Assembly (NCBI RefSeq): GCF_008831285.2
Contig: NW_022204606.1
Span: 1-23,429, forward strand
DNA length: 23,429 bases
Reading direction: 5' to 3'
Origin: Nymphaea colorata
Lineage: Eukaryota; Streptophyta; Magnoliopsida; Nymphaeales; Nymphaeaceae
Position numbers and translations under genes: made by a program. Below the pieces are notes generated by a model that made no database searches, had not been told where the DNA came from, and worked only from the letters and a program-made list of their open reading frames with translations. Below are positions 8,251-20,155 of the stretch, piece after piece. Position 1 is the first letter of the stretch; every line of letters begins with the position of its first letter.

Positions 8251-9923
8251 TTAAGTGATTCATTTTATCACACATACGTAATTGAATGTGCTTAACTTGT
8301 TGTTACGTCTATATTAAATGATTTAGTAGATTAAAATCATAGGTTTGTATGAAAATGAATGATATTGGAGTGATTCATTTGGTGTCTTGTAAGTAACCTA
8401 ATGTGTTTCACTTGTTATTACATATATTTGATCACTTATATTTAATTGAGAGATTAAGTGATTCATTTTCACTTGTTATTACATATAATTGATCACTTGT
8501 ATTTAATTGAATGTGCGTGACCATTTCTTACTTACGTATAGAATGACCTAGTGGCTTTGATACCAGAAGTTCGTTTGGAATACATATATAATGAATGATT
8601 TAAATGATTGAAATCACATGTTCATGTGGATACAAACGCGTGTAGTTAGTCCGATGAGTTGAATTTATTGTTACAACTATAGTGCACGATCTAAATGATT
8701 GAAATCACAAGTTCGTATCAATACAAGTGCGATTTAAGTGATTCAAATGATCACACATACTTAATTGAATGTGCTTAACTTGTTGTTACATCCATATTGC
8801 TAGATTAAGTGAATTCAAATCACAAGTTTGTGTGAAAATAAATGAGATTTGAGTGATTCATTTGGTGTCTTATAATTAACCTAATGTGTTTCACTCGTTA
8901 TGACATCTATGATCAACGATTTAAACGATAAAAACTCACAAGTTTATATGGATGTAAAGGAGACCTATGGATTAGTTTAGTTTGATCCCTTGTAGTTTGT
9001 TCAATAAGTTGAACATGTTGTTACATCTCATTCATTTGTATCCATACGCACACTAAATCACTCGTCTCAATACGAGTGAGATTTAAGTGATTCATTTGAT
9101 CACGCATACTTAATTGAATGTGCTTAACTTGTTGTTACGTCTATATTAAATGATTTAGTATATTGAAATCATAGGTTTGTATGGAAATGAATGAGATTTG
9201 AGTGATTCATTTGGTGTCTTGTAGGTAACCTAATATGTTTCACTTGTTATTACATATATTTGATCACATATATTTAATTGAGAGATTAAATGATTCATTT
9301 TCACTTGTTATTACATATATTTGATCAATATATTTAATTGAGTGTGCGTAGCCATTTGTTACATACGTATAGAATGACTTAGTGGCTTGAAATAAGAAGT
9401 TCGTTTGGAAATGAATGAGAGTCAGGTCATTAAGTTGGTCCCTTACAGTTAATCTAGTGTATTTCACTTGTTATTACATCTATAATGAATGATTTAAATG
9501 ATTGAAATCGCAAGTTCATATGGATACAAATGGGATCTATGCATTACTTTGAATGCGTGTAATTAGTCCGATGAGTTGAATTTGTTGTTACATCTATAGT
9601 GAACGATCTAAAGGATTGAAATCACGCGTTCGTACCAATACAAGTGAGATTTAAATGATTCATATGATCATGCATGCTTAATTGAATGTGTTTAACTTGT
9701 TGTTACATCTATATTAAATGATTTAGTAGATCGAAATCACAAGTTTGTATGAAAATGAATGAGATTCGAGTGATTCATTTGGTGTCTTATGGTTTACCTA
9801 ATGTGTTTCACTAGTTGTTACATTTATAATGATTCTTAATACGGATGTCCTTAACAAGTGATTCATTTGGTGTCATATAGTTAACCTAATGTGTTTCACT
9901 TGTAATTTAATTGAATGTGCTTA

Positions 9924-10104
9924 ACAAGTGAATTAGGTTAACAATAGGGCACCAAATGAATCACTCAAATCTCATTCATTTTCATGCAAGCCTGTGATTT
10001 CAATCTACTAAATCATTTAACATGGATATAACAATAAGTCAAGTACATTCAATAAAGTATGCGTGATCATATGAATCACTTAAATCTGACTCGTATTGGT
10101 ACGA
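9924..10104 (-). repeat. Inverted 181-bp satellite segment, copy 4
   Basis: Same boundaries and sequence as the copy at 5075-5255 (offset 4849). Confidence 0.94.
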
Positions 10105-11060
10105 CTATAGTGCACGATCTAAAGGATTGAAATTACAAGTTCGTATCAATACAAGTGCGATTTAAGTGATTCAAATGATCACACATACTTAATTGAATGT
10201 GCTTAACTTATTGTTACATCCATGTTGCTTGATTAAGTGAACTGAAATCACAAGTTTGTATGAAAATGAATGTGATTCGAGTGATTCATTTGGTGTCTTA
10301 TAGTTAACCTAACGTGTTTCACATGTTATTACATCCATGATCAATGATTTAAATAATTAAAACTCACAAGTTTATATGGATATAAAGGAGACCTATGCAT
10401 TAGTTTGATCCTTTCTAGTTTGTACGATAAGTTGAACATGTTGTTACATCTATAGTGATCGATGCACAAGTTCACATCAATACGAGTGGGATTTAAGTGA
10501 TTCAATTGATCACGCATATTTAATTGAATGTACTTAACTTGTTGTTACGTTTATATTAAATGATTTAGTAAATTCAAATCATAGGTTTATATGAAAATGA
10601 ATGGGATTCGAGTGATTCATTTGGTGTCTTACAGGTAACTTAATGTGTTTCACTTGTTATTACATACATTTGATCACTTATGTTTAATCGAGAGATTATG
10701 TGATTCATTTTTACTTGTTCTTACATACATTTGATAACTTATATTTAATTGAATGTGCGTAACCATTTGTTACATACGTATAGAATGACTTAGTGGCTTG
10801 AAAAAAGAAGTCCGTTTGGAAATGAATGAGAGTCAAGTCACTATATTGGTCCCTTATAGTTAATCTAATGTATTTCACTTGTTATTACATCTATAATGAA
10901 TGATTTAAATGGTTGAAATCACAAGTTTATATGGATACAAATGGTTGAAGTCACTATATTTGTACACGTGTAGTTAGTCCGATGAGTTGAATTTGTTGTT
11001 ACATCTATAGGAACGTTCTAAAGGATTGAAATCACATGTTCGTACGAATACAAGTGAGAT

Positions 11061-11101
11061 TTAATGTTTATTGCTATATAATAATGATTGAAATCAAATT
11101 T
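11061..11101. other. Scrambled dropout in c4 first A/B
   Basis: Where the reference has about 100 bases spanning the A core and the start of B, only about 41 remain. They read as a broken subsequence (for example aatgattgaaatcaaatttgg) and match no other unit. Flanking sequence on both sides is normal. A local consensus failure is more likely than a real monomer variant. Confidence 0.7.
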
Positions 11102-11649
11102 GGAAATGAATGAGATTCGAGTGATTCATTTGGTGTCTTGTAGTTAACCTATTGTGTTTCACTTGTTATTACATCTTTGATCAATGATTTAAATGATTAA
11201 AACTTACAAGTTTGTATGGATATAAAGGAGACCTATGCATTAGTTTGATCCCTTGTAGTTAGTTCAATAAGTTGAACTAGTTCTTACATCTATGGTGATC
11301 GATGTAAGGAATTGAAATCACAAGTTCGTATCAATACGAGTGGGATTTAAGTGATTCATTTTATCACACATACGTAATTGAATGTGCTTAACTTGTTGTT
11401 ACGTCTATATTAAATGATTTAGTAGATTAAAATCATAGGTTTGTATGAAAATGAATGATATTGGAGTGATTCATTTGGTGTCTTGTAAGTAACCTAATGT
11501 GTTTCACTTGTTATTACATATATTTGATCACTTATATTTAATTGAGAGATTAAGTGATTCATTTTCACTTGTTATTACATATAATTGATCACTTGTATTT
11601 AATTGAATGTGCGTGACCATTTCTTACTTACGTATAGAATGACCTAGTG

Positions 11650-14600
11650 GCTTTGATACCAGAAGTTCGTTTGGAATACATATATAATGAATGATTTAAA
11701 TGATTGAAATCACATGTTCATGTGGATACAAACGCGTGTAGTTAGTCCGATGAGTTGAATTTATTGTTACAACTATAGTGCACGATCTAAATGATTGAAA
11801 TCACAAGTTCGTATCAATACAAGTGCGATTTAAGTGATTCAAATGATCACACATACTTAATTGAATGTGCTTAACTTGTTGTTACATCCATATTGCTAGA
11901 TTAAGTGAATTCAAATCACAAGTTTGTGTGAAAATAAATGAGATTTGAGTGATTCATTTGGTGTCTTATAATTAACCTAATGTGTTTCACTCGTTATGAC
12001 ATCTATGATCAACGATTTAAACGATAAAAACTCACAAGTTTATATGGATGTAAAGGAGACCTATGGATTAGTTTAGTTTGATCCCTTGTAGTTTGTTCAA
12101 TAAGTTGAACATGTTGTTACATCTCATTCATTTGTATCCATACGCACACTAAATCACTCGTCTCAATACGAGTGAGATTTAAGTGATTCATTTGATCACG
12201 CATACTTAATTGAATGTGCTTAACTTGTTGTTACGTCTATATTAAATGATTTAGTATATTGAAATCATAGGTTTGTATGGAAATGAATGAGATTTGAGTG
12301 ATTCATTTGGTGTCTTGTAGGTAACCTAATATGTTTCACTTGTTATTACATATATTTGATCACATATATTTAATTGAGAGATTAAATGATTCATTTTCAC
12401 TTGTTATTACATATATTTGATCAATATATTTAATTGAGTGTGCGTAGCCATTTGTTACATACGTATAGAATGACTTAGTGGCTTGAAATAAGAAGTTCGT
12501 TTGGAAATGAATGAGAGTCAGGTCATTAAGTTGGTCCCTTACAGTTAATCTAGTGTATTTCACTTGTTATTACATCTATAATGAATGATTTAAATGATTG
12601 AAATCGCAAGTTCATATGGATACAAATGGGATCTATGCATTACTTTGAATGCGTGTAATTAGTCCGATGAGTTGAATTTGTTGTTACATCTATAGTGAAC
12701 GATCTAAAGGATTGAAATCACGCGTTCGTACCAATACAAGTGAGATTTAAATGATTCATATGATCATGCATGCTTAATTGAATGTGTTTAACTTGTTGTT
12801 ACATCTATATTAAATGATTTAGTAGATCGAAATCACAAGTTTGTATGAAAATGAATGAGATTCGAGTGATTCATTTGGTGTCTTATGGTTTACCTAATGT
12901 GTTTCACTAGTTGTTACATTTATAATGATTCTTAATACGGATGTCCTTAACAAGTGATTCATTTGGTGTCATATAGTTAACCTAATGTGTTTCACTTGTA
13001 ATTTAATTGAATGTGCTTAACAAGTGAATTAGGTTAACAATAGGGCACCAAATGAATCACTCAAATCTCATTCATTTTCATGCAAGCCTGTGATTTCAAT
13101 CTACTAAATCATTTAACATGGATATAACAATAAGTCAAGTACATTCAATAAAGTATGCGTGATCATATGAATCACTTAAATCTGACTCGTATTGGTACGA
13201 CTATAGTGCACGATCTAAAGGATTGAAATTACAAGTTCGTATCAATACAAGTGCGATTTAAGTGATTCAAATGATCACACATACTTAATTGAATGTGCTT
13301 AACTTATTGTTACATCCATGTTGCTTGATTAAGTGAACTGAAATCACAAGTTTGTATGAAATGAATGTGATTCGAGTGATTCATTTGGTGTCTTATAGTT
13401 AACCTAACGTGTTTCACATGTTATTACATCCATGATCAATGATTTAAATAATTAAAACTCACAAGTTTATATGGATATAAAGGAGACCTATGCATTAGTT
13501 TGATCCTTTCTAGTTTGTACGATAAGTTGAACATGTTGTTACATCTATAGTGATCGATGCACAAGTTCACATCAATACGAGTGGGATTTAAGTGATTCAA
13601 TTGATCACGCATATTTAATTGAATGTACTTAACTTGTTGTTACGTTTATATTAAATGATTTAGTAAATTCAAATCATAGGTTTATATGAAAATGAATGGG
13701 ATTCGAGTGATTCATTGGTGTCTTACAGGTAACTTAATGTGTTTCACTTGTTATTACATACATTTGATCACTTATGTTTAATCGAGAGATTATGTGATTC
13801 ATTTTTACTTGTTCTTACATACATTTGATAACTTATATTTAATTGAATGTGCGTAACCATTTGTTACATACGTATAGAATGACTTAGTGCTTGAAAAAAG
13901 AAGTCCGTTTGGAAATGAATGAGAGTCAAGTCACTATATTGGTCCCTTATAGTTAATCTAATGTATTTCACTTGTTATTACATCTATAATGAATGATTTA
14001 AATGGTTGAAATCACAAGTTTATATGGATACAAATGGTTGAAGTCACTATATTTGTACACGTGTAGTTAGTCCGATGAGTTGAATTTGTTGTTACATCTA
14101 TAGGGAACGTTCTAAAGGATTGAAATCACATGTTCGTACGAATACAAGTGAGATTTAAGTGATTCATATAATCATGCATACTTAATTGAATGTGTTTAAC
14201 TTGTTGTTACGTCTATAATAAATGATTTAGTAGATTGAAATCACAAGTTTGTGCGAAAATGAATGAGATTCAGTGATTCATTTGGTGTCTTGTAGTTAAC
14301 CTATTGTGTTTCACTTGTTATTACATCTTTGATCAATGATTTAAATGATTAAAACTTACAAGTTTGTATGGATATAAGGAGACCTATGCATTAGTTTGAT
14401 CCTTGTAGTTAGTTCAATAAGTTGAACTAGTTCTTACATCTATGGTGATCGATGTAAGGAATTGAAATCACAAGTTCGTATCAATACGAGTGGATTTAAG
14501 TGATTCATTTTATCACACATACGTAATTGAATGTGCTTAATTGTGTTACGTCTATATTAAATGATTTAGTAGATTAAAATCATAGGTTTGTATGAAAATG

Positions 14601-14793
14601 AATGATATTGGAGTGATTCATTTGGTGTCTTGTAAGTAACCTAATGTGTTTCACTTGTTATTACATATATTTGATTACTTATATTTAATTGAGAGATTAA
14701 GTGATTCATTTTCACTTGTTATTACATATAATTGATCACTTGTATTTAATAATGTGCGTGACCATTTCTTACTACATATAGAAAGACCTAGTG
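11650..14793 (+). repeat. HOR copy 5, 3144 bp
   Basis: The layout is complete, with the inverted segment at 13020-13200. The first half matches copy 4 at a constant offset of 3096. From about 13360 onwards it has scattered losses, mostly one base from a short homopolymer (near 13360, 13714, 13889, 14376, 14400 and 14494), and larger changes near 14540, 14750 and 14771. These look mainly like consensus errors at a change from the left to the right subfamily. Confidence 0.9.
13020..13200 (-). repeat. Inverted 181-bp satellite segment, copy 5
   Basis: Same boundaries and length as the copy at 9924-10104 (offset 3096). This is the last copy of the uniform left-hand subfamily. Confidence 0.94.
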
Positions 14794-16299
14794 GCTTTGA
14801 TACCAGAAGTTCATTTGGAATACATATATAATGAATGATTTAAATGATTGAAATCACATGTTATGTGGATACAAACGCGTGTAGTTAGTCCGATGAGTTG
14901 AATTTATTGTTACAACTATAGTGCACGATCTAAAGATTGAAATCACAAGTTCGTATCAATACAAGTGCGATTTAAGTGATTCAAATGATCACACATACTT
15001 AATTGAATGTGCTTAACTTGTTGTTACATACATATTGCTAGATTAAGTAATTCAAATCACAAGTTTTGTGAAAATAAATGAGATTTGAGTGATTCATTTG
15101 GTGTCTTATAATTAACCTAATGTGTTTCACTCGTTATGACATATATGATCAACGATTTAAACGATAAAAACTCACAAGTTTATATGGATGTAAAGGAGAC
15201 CTATGAATTAGTTTAGTTTGATCCCTTGTAGTTTGTTCAATAAGTTGAACATGTTGTTACATCTCATTCATTTGTATCCATACGCAGACTAAATCACTCG
15301 TCTCAATACGAGTGAGATTTAAGTGATTCATTTGATCACGCATACTTAATTGAATGTGCTTAACTTGTTGTTACGTCTATATTAAATGATTTAGTATATT
15401 GAAAACATAGGTTTGTCTGGAAATGAATGAGATTGAGTGATTCATTTGGTGTCTTGTAGGTAACTAATATGTTTCAGTTGTTATTACATATATTTGATCA
15501 CATATATTTAATTGAGGGTTAAATAATTCATTTTCACTTGTTATTACATATATTTGATCAATATATTTAATGGAGTGTGCGTAGCCATTTGTTACATACG
15601 TATAGAATGACTTAGTGGCTTGAAATAAGAAGTTCGTTTGGAAATGAATGAGAGTCAGGTCAATAAGTTGGTCCCTTACAGTTAATCTAGTGTATTTCAC
15701 TTGTTATTACATCTATAATGAATGATTTAAATGATTAAAATCGCAAGTTCATATGGATACAAATGGGATCTATGCATTACTTTGATTGCGTGTAATTAGT
15801 CCGATGAGTTGAATTTGTTGTTACATCTATAGTGAACGATCTAAAGGATTGAAATCAAACGTTCGTACCAATACAAGTTGATTTAAATGATTCATATGAT
15901 CATGCATGCTTAATTGAATGTGTTTAACTTGTTGTTACATCTATTTTAAATGATTTAGTAGATCGAAATCACAAGTTTGTATGAAAATGAATGATATTCG
16001 AGTGATTCATTTGGTGTCTTATGGTTTACCTAATGTGTTTCACTAGTTGTTACATTTATAATGACTCTTAATACGGATGTCCTTAACAAGTGATTCATTT
16101 AGTGTCATATAGTTAACCTAATGTGTTTCACTTGTAATTTAATTGAATGTGTTTAACAAGTGAATTAGGTTAGCAATAGGGCACCAAATGAATCACTCAA
16201 ATCTCATTCATTTTCATGCAAGCCTGTGATTTCAATCTACTAAATCATTTAACATGGATATAACAATAACTCAAGTGCATTCAATAAAGTATGCGTGAT
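14794..16299 (+). repeat. HOR copy 6a: c4 tail, c1 and truncated c2
   Basis: Short D and E (14794-14935) lead to c1 (14936-15846) and c2 (A 15847-15960, B from 15961). The inverted segment starts at 16156 but is cut off at about 16299, after only 144 bp, where the sequence jumps back to the BA' unit of c1. Substitutions are more frequent than in copies 1-5, for example gaaaacatagg near 15401. Confidence 0.88.
16156..16299 (-). repeat. Inverted segment, truncated to 144 bp
   Basis: It has the same left boundary as the other copies but ends after gcgtgat, where the sequence joins gggtttgtatgg of c1 BA'. The truncation marks the exchange point between copies 6a and 6b. It carries ttagcaata, the right-hand variant. 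Confidence 0.92.
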
Positions 16300-18212
16300 G
16301 GGTTTGTATGGAAATGAATGAGATTTGAGTGATTCATTTGGTGTCTTGTAGGTAACCTAATATGTTTCACTTGTTATTACATATATTTGATCACATATAT
16401 TTAATTGAGAGATTAAATGATTCATTTTCACCTGTTATTACATATATTTGATCAATATATTTAATTGAGTGTGCGTAGCCATTTGTTACATACGTATAGA
16501 ATGACTTAGTGGCTTGAAATAAGAAGTTCGTTTGGAAATGAATGAGGGTCAGGTCATTAAGTTGGTCCCTTACAGTTAATCTAGTGTATTTCACTTGTTA
16601 TTACATTTATAATGAATGATTTAAATTATTGAAATCGCAAGTTCATATGGATACAAATGGGATCTATGCATTACTTTGAATGCGTGTAATTAGTCCGATG
16701 AGTTGAATTTTTTGTTACATCTATAGTGAACGATCTAAAGGATTGAAATCACGCGTTCGTACCAATACAAGTGAGATTTAAATGATTCATATGATCATGC
16801 ATGCTTAATTGAATGTGTTTAACTTGTTGTTACATCTATATTAAATGATTTAGTAGATCGAAATCACAAGTTTGTATGAAAATGAATGAGATTCGAGTGA
16901 TTCATTTGGTGTCTTATGGTTTACCTAATGTGTTTGACTAGTTGTTACATTTATAATGATTCTTAATACGGATGTCCTTAACATGTGATTCATTTGGTGC
17001 CATATAGTTAACCTAATGTGTTTCACTTGTAATTTAATTGAATGTGTTTAACAAGTGAATTAAGTTAACAATAGGGCACCAAATGAATCACTCAAATCTC
17101 ATTCATTTTCATGCAAGCCTGTGATTTCAATCTACTAAATCATTTAACATGGATATAACAATAAGTCAAGTACATTCAATAAAGTATGCGTGATCATACG
17201 AATCACTTAAATCTGACTCGTATTGGTACGACTATAGTGTACGTTCTAAAGGGCTGAAGTTACAAGTTCGTATCAATACAAGTGCGATTTAGGTGATTCA
17301 AATGATCACACATACTTAATTGAATGTGCCTAACTTATTGTTACATCCATGTTGCTTGATTAAGTGAACAGAAATCACAAGTTTGAATGAAAATGAATGT
17401 GATTCGAGTGATTCATTTCGTGTGATTCATTTGGTGTCTTACAGGTAACTTAATGTTTTTCACTTGTTATTACATACATTTGATCACTTATGTTTAATCG
17501 AGAGATAATGTGATTCATTTTTACTTGTTCTTATATACATTTGATAACTTATATTTAATTGAATGTGCGTAACCATTTGTTACATACGTATAGAATGACT
17601 TAGTGGCTAGAAAAAAGAAGTCCGTTTGGAAATGAATGAGAGTCAAGTCACTATATTGGTCCCTTATAGTTAAAATAATGTATTTCACTTGTTATTACAT
17701 CTATAATGAATGATTTCAATGGTTGAAATCACAAGTTTATATGGATACAAATAGTTGAAGTCACTATATTTGTACATGTGTAGTTAGTCCGATGAGTTGA
17801 ATTTGTTGTTACATCTATAGGGAATGTTCTAAAGGATTGAAATCACATGTTCGTACGAAAACAAGTAGATTGAAATCACAAGTTTGTGCGAAAATGAATG
17901 AGATTCGAGTGATTCGTTTGGTGTCTTGTAGTTAACCTATTGTGTTTCACTTGTTATTACATCTTTGATCAATGATTTAAATGATTAAAACTTACAAGTT
18001 TGTATGGATATAAAGGAGACCTATGCATTAGTTTGATCCCTTGTAGTTAGTTGAATAAGTTGAACTAGTTCTTACATCTATGGTGATTGATGTAAGGAAT
18101 TGAAATCACAAGTTCGTGTCAATACGAGTGGGATTTAAGTGATTCATTTTATCACACATATGTAATTGAATGTGCTTAACTTGTTGTTACGTCTATATTA
18201 AATGATTTAGTA
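16300..18212 (+). repeat. HOR copy 6b: c1 BA' to c4 second A, with internal deletions
   Basis: It re-enters at c1 BA' (16300), then D 16512, E 16627, c2 A 16741, c2 B 16856, inverted segment 17051-17231, c3 A 17252 and B 17366. At about 17422 the B of c3 is joined to the B part of c3 BA', which removes C+A. D (17606) and E (17721) follow. The first A of c4 is cut to 33 bp (17835-17867). B 17868, C 17983 and A 18097-18212 complete it, and the sequence then switches to c2 B instead of c4 BA'. Confidence 0.87.
17051..17231 (-). repeat. Inverted 181-bp satellite segment, copy 6b
   Basis: Full length with both normal boundaries. Unlike its neighbours it has ttaacaata, the left-hand variant, together with private changes such as a cgaatcac stretch. 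Confidence 0.92.
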
Positions 18213-20155
18213 GATCGAAATCACAAGTTTGTATGAAAATGAATGAGATTCGAGTGATTCATTTGGTGTCTTATGGTTTACCTAATGTGTTTGACTAGTT
18301 GTTACATTTATAATGACTCTTAATACGGATGTCCTTAACAAGTGATTCATTTAGTGTCATATAGTTAACCTAATGTGTTTCACTTGTAATTTAATTGAAT
18401 GTGCTTAACAAGTGAATTAGGTTAGCAATAGGGCACCAAATGAATCACTCAAATCTCATTCATTTTCATGCAAGCCTGTGATTTCAATATACTAAATCAT
18501 TTAACATGGATATAACAATAACTCAAGTGCATTCAATAAAGTATGCGTGATCATATGAATCACTTAAATCTGATTCGTATTGGTACGACTATAGTGCACG
18601 ATCTAAAGGATTGAAATTGCAAGTTCGTATCAATACAAGTGCGATTTAAGTGATTCAAGTGATCACACATACTTAATTGAATGTGCTTAACTTATTGTTA
18701 CATCCATGTTGCTTGATTAAGTGAACTGAAATCACAAGTTTGTATGAAAGTGAATGTGATTCGAGTGATTCATTTGGGGTCTTATAGTTACTCTAACGTG
18801 TTTCACATGTTATTACATCCATGATCAATGATTTAAATAATTAAAACTCACAAGTTTATATGGATATAAAGGAGACCTATGCATTAGTTTGATCCTTTCT
18901 AGTTTGTACGATAAGTTAAACATGTTGTTACATCTATAGTGATAAATGCATAAGATCACGCATATTTAATTGAATGTACTTAACTTGTTGTTACGTTTAT
19001 ATTAAATGATTTAGTAAATTCAAATCATAGGTTTATATGAAAATGAATGGGATTCGAGTGATTCATTTGGTGTCTTACAGGTAACTTAATGTGTTTCACT
19101 TGTTATTACATACATTTGATCACTTATGTTTAATCGAAAGATTTTGTGATTCATTTTTACTTGTCCTTACATACATTTCATAACTTATATTTAATTGAAT
19201 TTGCGTAACCATTTTTTACATACGTATAGAATGACTTAGTTACTTGAAAAAAGAAGTCCGTTTGGAAATGAATGAGAGTCAAGTCACTATATTGGTCCCT
19301 TATAGTTAAAATAATGTATTTCACTTGTTATTACATCTATAATGAATGATTTAAATGGTTTAAATCACAAGTTTATATGGATACAAATGGTTGAAGTCAC
19401 TATATTTGTACACGTGTAGTTAGTTTGATAAGTTGAATTTGTTGTTACATCTATAGGGAACGTTCTAAAGGATTGAAATCACATGTTCGTACGAATACAA
19501 GTGAGATTTAAGTGATTCATATAATCATGCATACTTAATTGAATGTGTTTAACTTGTTGTTACGTCTATAATAAATGATTTTGTAGATTGAAATTACAAG
19601 TTTGTGCGAAAATGAATGAGATTCGAGTGATTCATTTGGTGTCTTTTAGTTAACCTATTGTGTTTCACCTTTTATTACATCTTTGATCAATGATTTAAAT
19701 GATTAAAACTTACAAGTTTGTATGGATATAAAGGAGACCTATGCATTAGTTTGATCCCTTGTAGTTAGTTCAATAAGTTGAACTAGTTCTTACTTCTATG
19801 GTGATCGATGTAAGCAATTGAAATCACAAGTTAGTATCAATACGAGTGGGATTTAAGTGATTCATTTTATCACACATACGTAATTGAATGTGCTTAACTT
19901 GTTGTTACGTCTATATTAAATGATTTAGTAGATTAAAATCAAAGGTTTGTATGAAAATGAATGATATTGGAGTGATTCATTTGGTGTCTTGTAAGTAACC
20001 TAATGTGTTTCACTTGTTATTACATATATTTGATCACTTATATTTAATTGAGAGATTAAGTGATTCATTTTCACTTGTTATTACATATAATTGATCACTT
20101 GTATTTAATTGAATGTGGGTGACCATTTCTTACTTACGTATAGAATGACCTAGTG
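18213..20155 (+). repeat. HOR copy 6c: c2 B to end of c4 BA'
   Basis: After the switch at 18213 this copy runs c2 B, inverted segment (18408-18588), c3 A 18609, B 18723, C+A from 18839 with a 38-bp deletion at 18954/18955, BA' 19017, D 19242, E 19357 and c4 from 19471. It shares private variants with copy 7, such as tagttacttg at the start of D and gaatgtgggtgacc in c4 BA'. Confidence 0.88.
18408..18588 (-). repeat. Inverted 181-bp satellite segment, copy 6c
   Basis: Full length, with the right-hand variant ttagcaata and tgattcgt in place of tgactcgt near the right boundary. Confidence 0.92.

Larger units (their letters stand above)
6861..8553 (+). repeat. HOR copy 3, short (c2 and c3 missing)
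   Basis: It begins normally with short D, short E and c1 A, B and C+A, then enters a hybrid stretch (7490-8250) and leaves through the BA' of c4. It is 1463 bp shorter than the reference, which equals c2 plus c3 (511+900=1411 bp) plus about 52 scattered single-base losses. It is the only copy spanning its c2 position that lacks the 181-bp inverted segment. Confidence 0.9.
8554..11649 (+). repeat. HOR copy 4, 3096 bp
   Basis: This copy matches copy 2 base for base over most of 8554-11005 (constant offset of 4849). The 60-base shortfall is nearly all in one scrambled dropout at about 11061-11101, in the first A and B of c4. The inverted segment is at 9924-10104. Confidence 0.93.

Noticed and set aside
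6861-8553. A naturally short 1.7-kb HOR variant created by unequal crossing over.
   Set aside because: The missing bases at variant columns through 7490-8250 are not expected from a clean crossover. Consensus collapse fits better, although a real deletion beneath it cannot be excluded.
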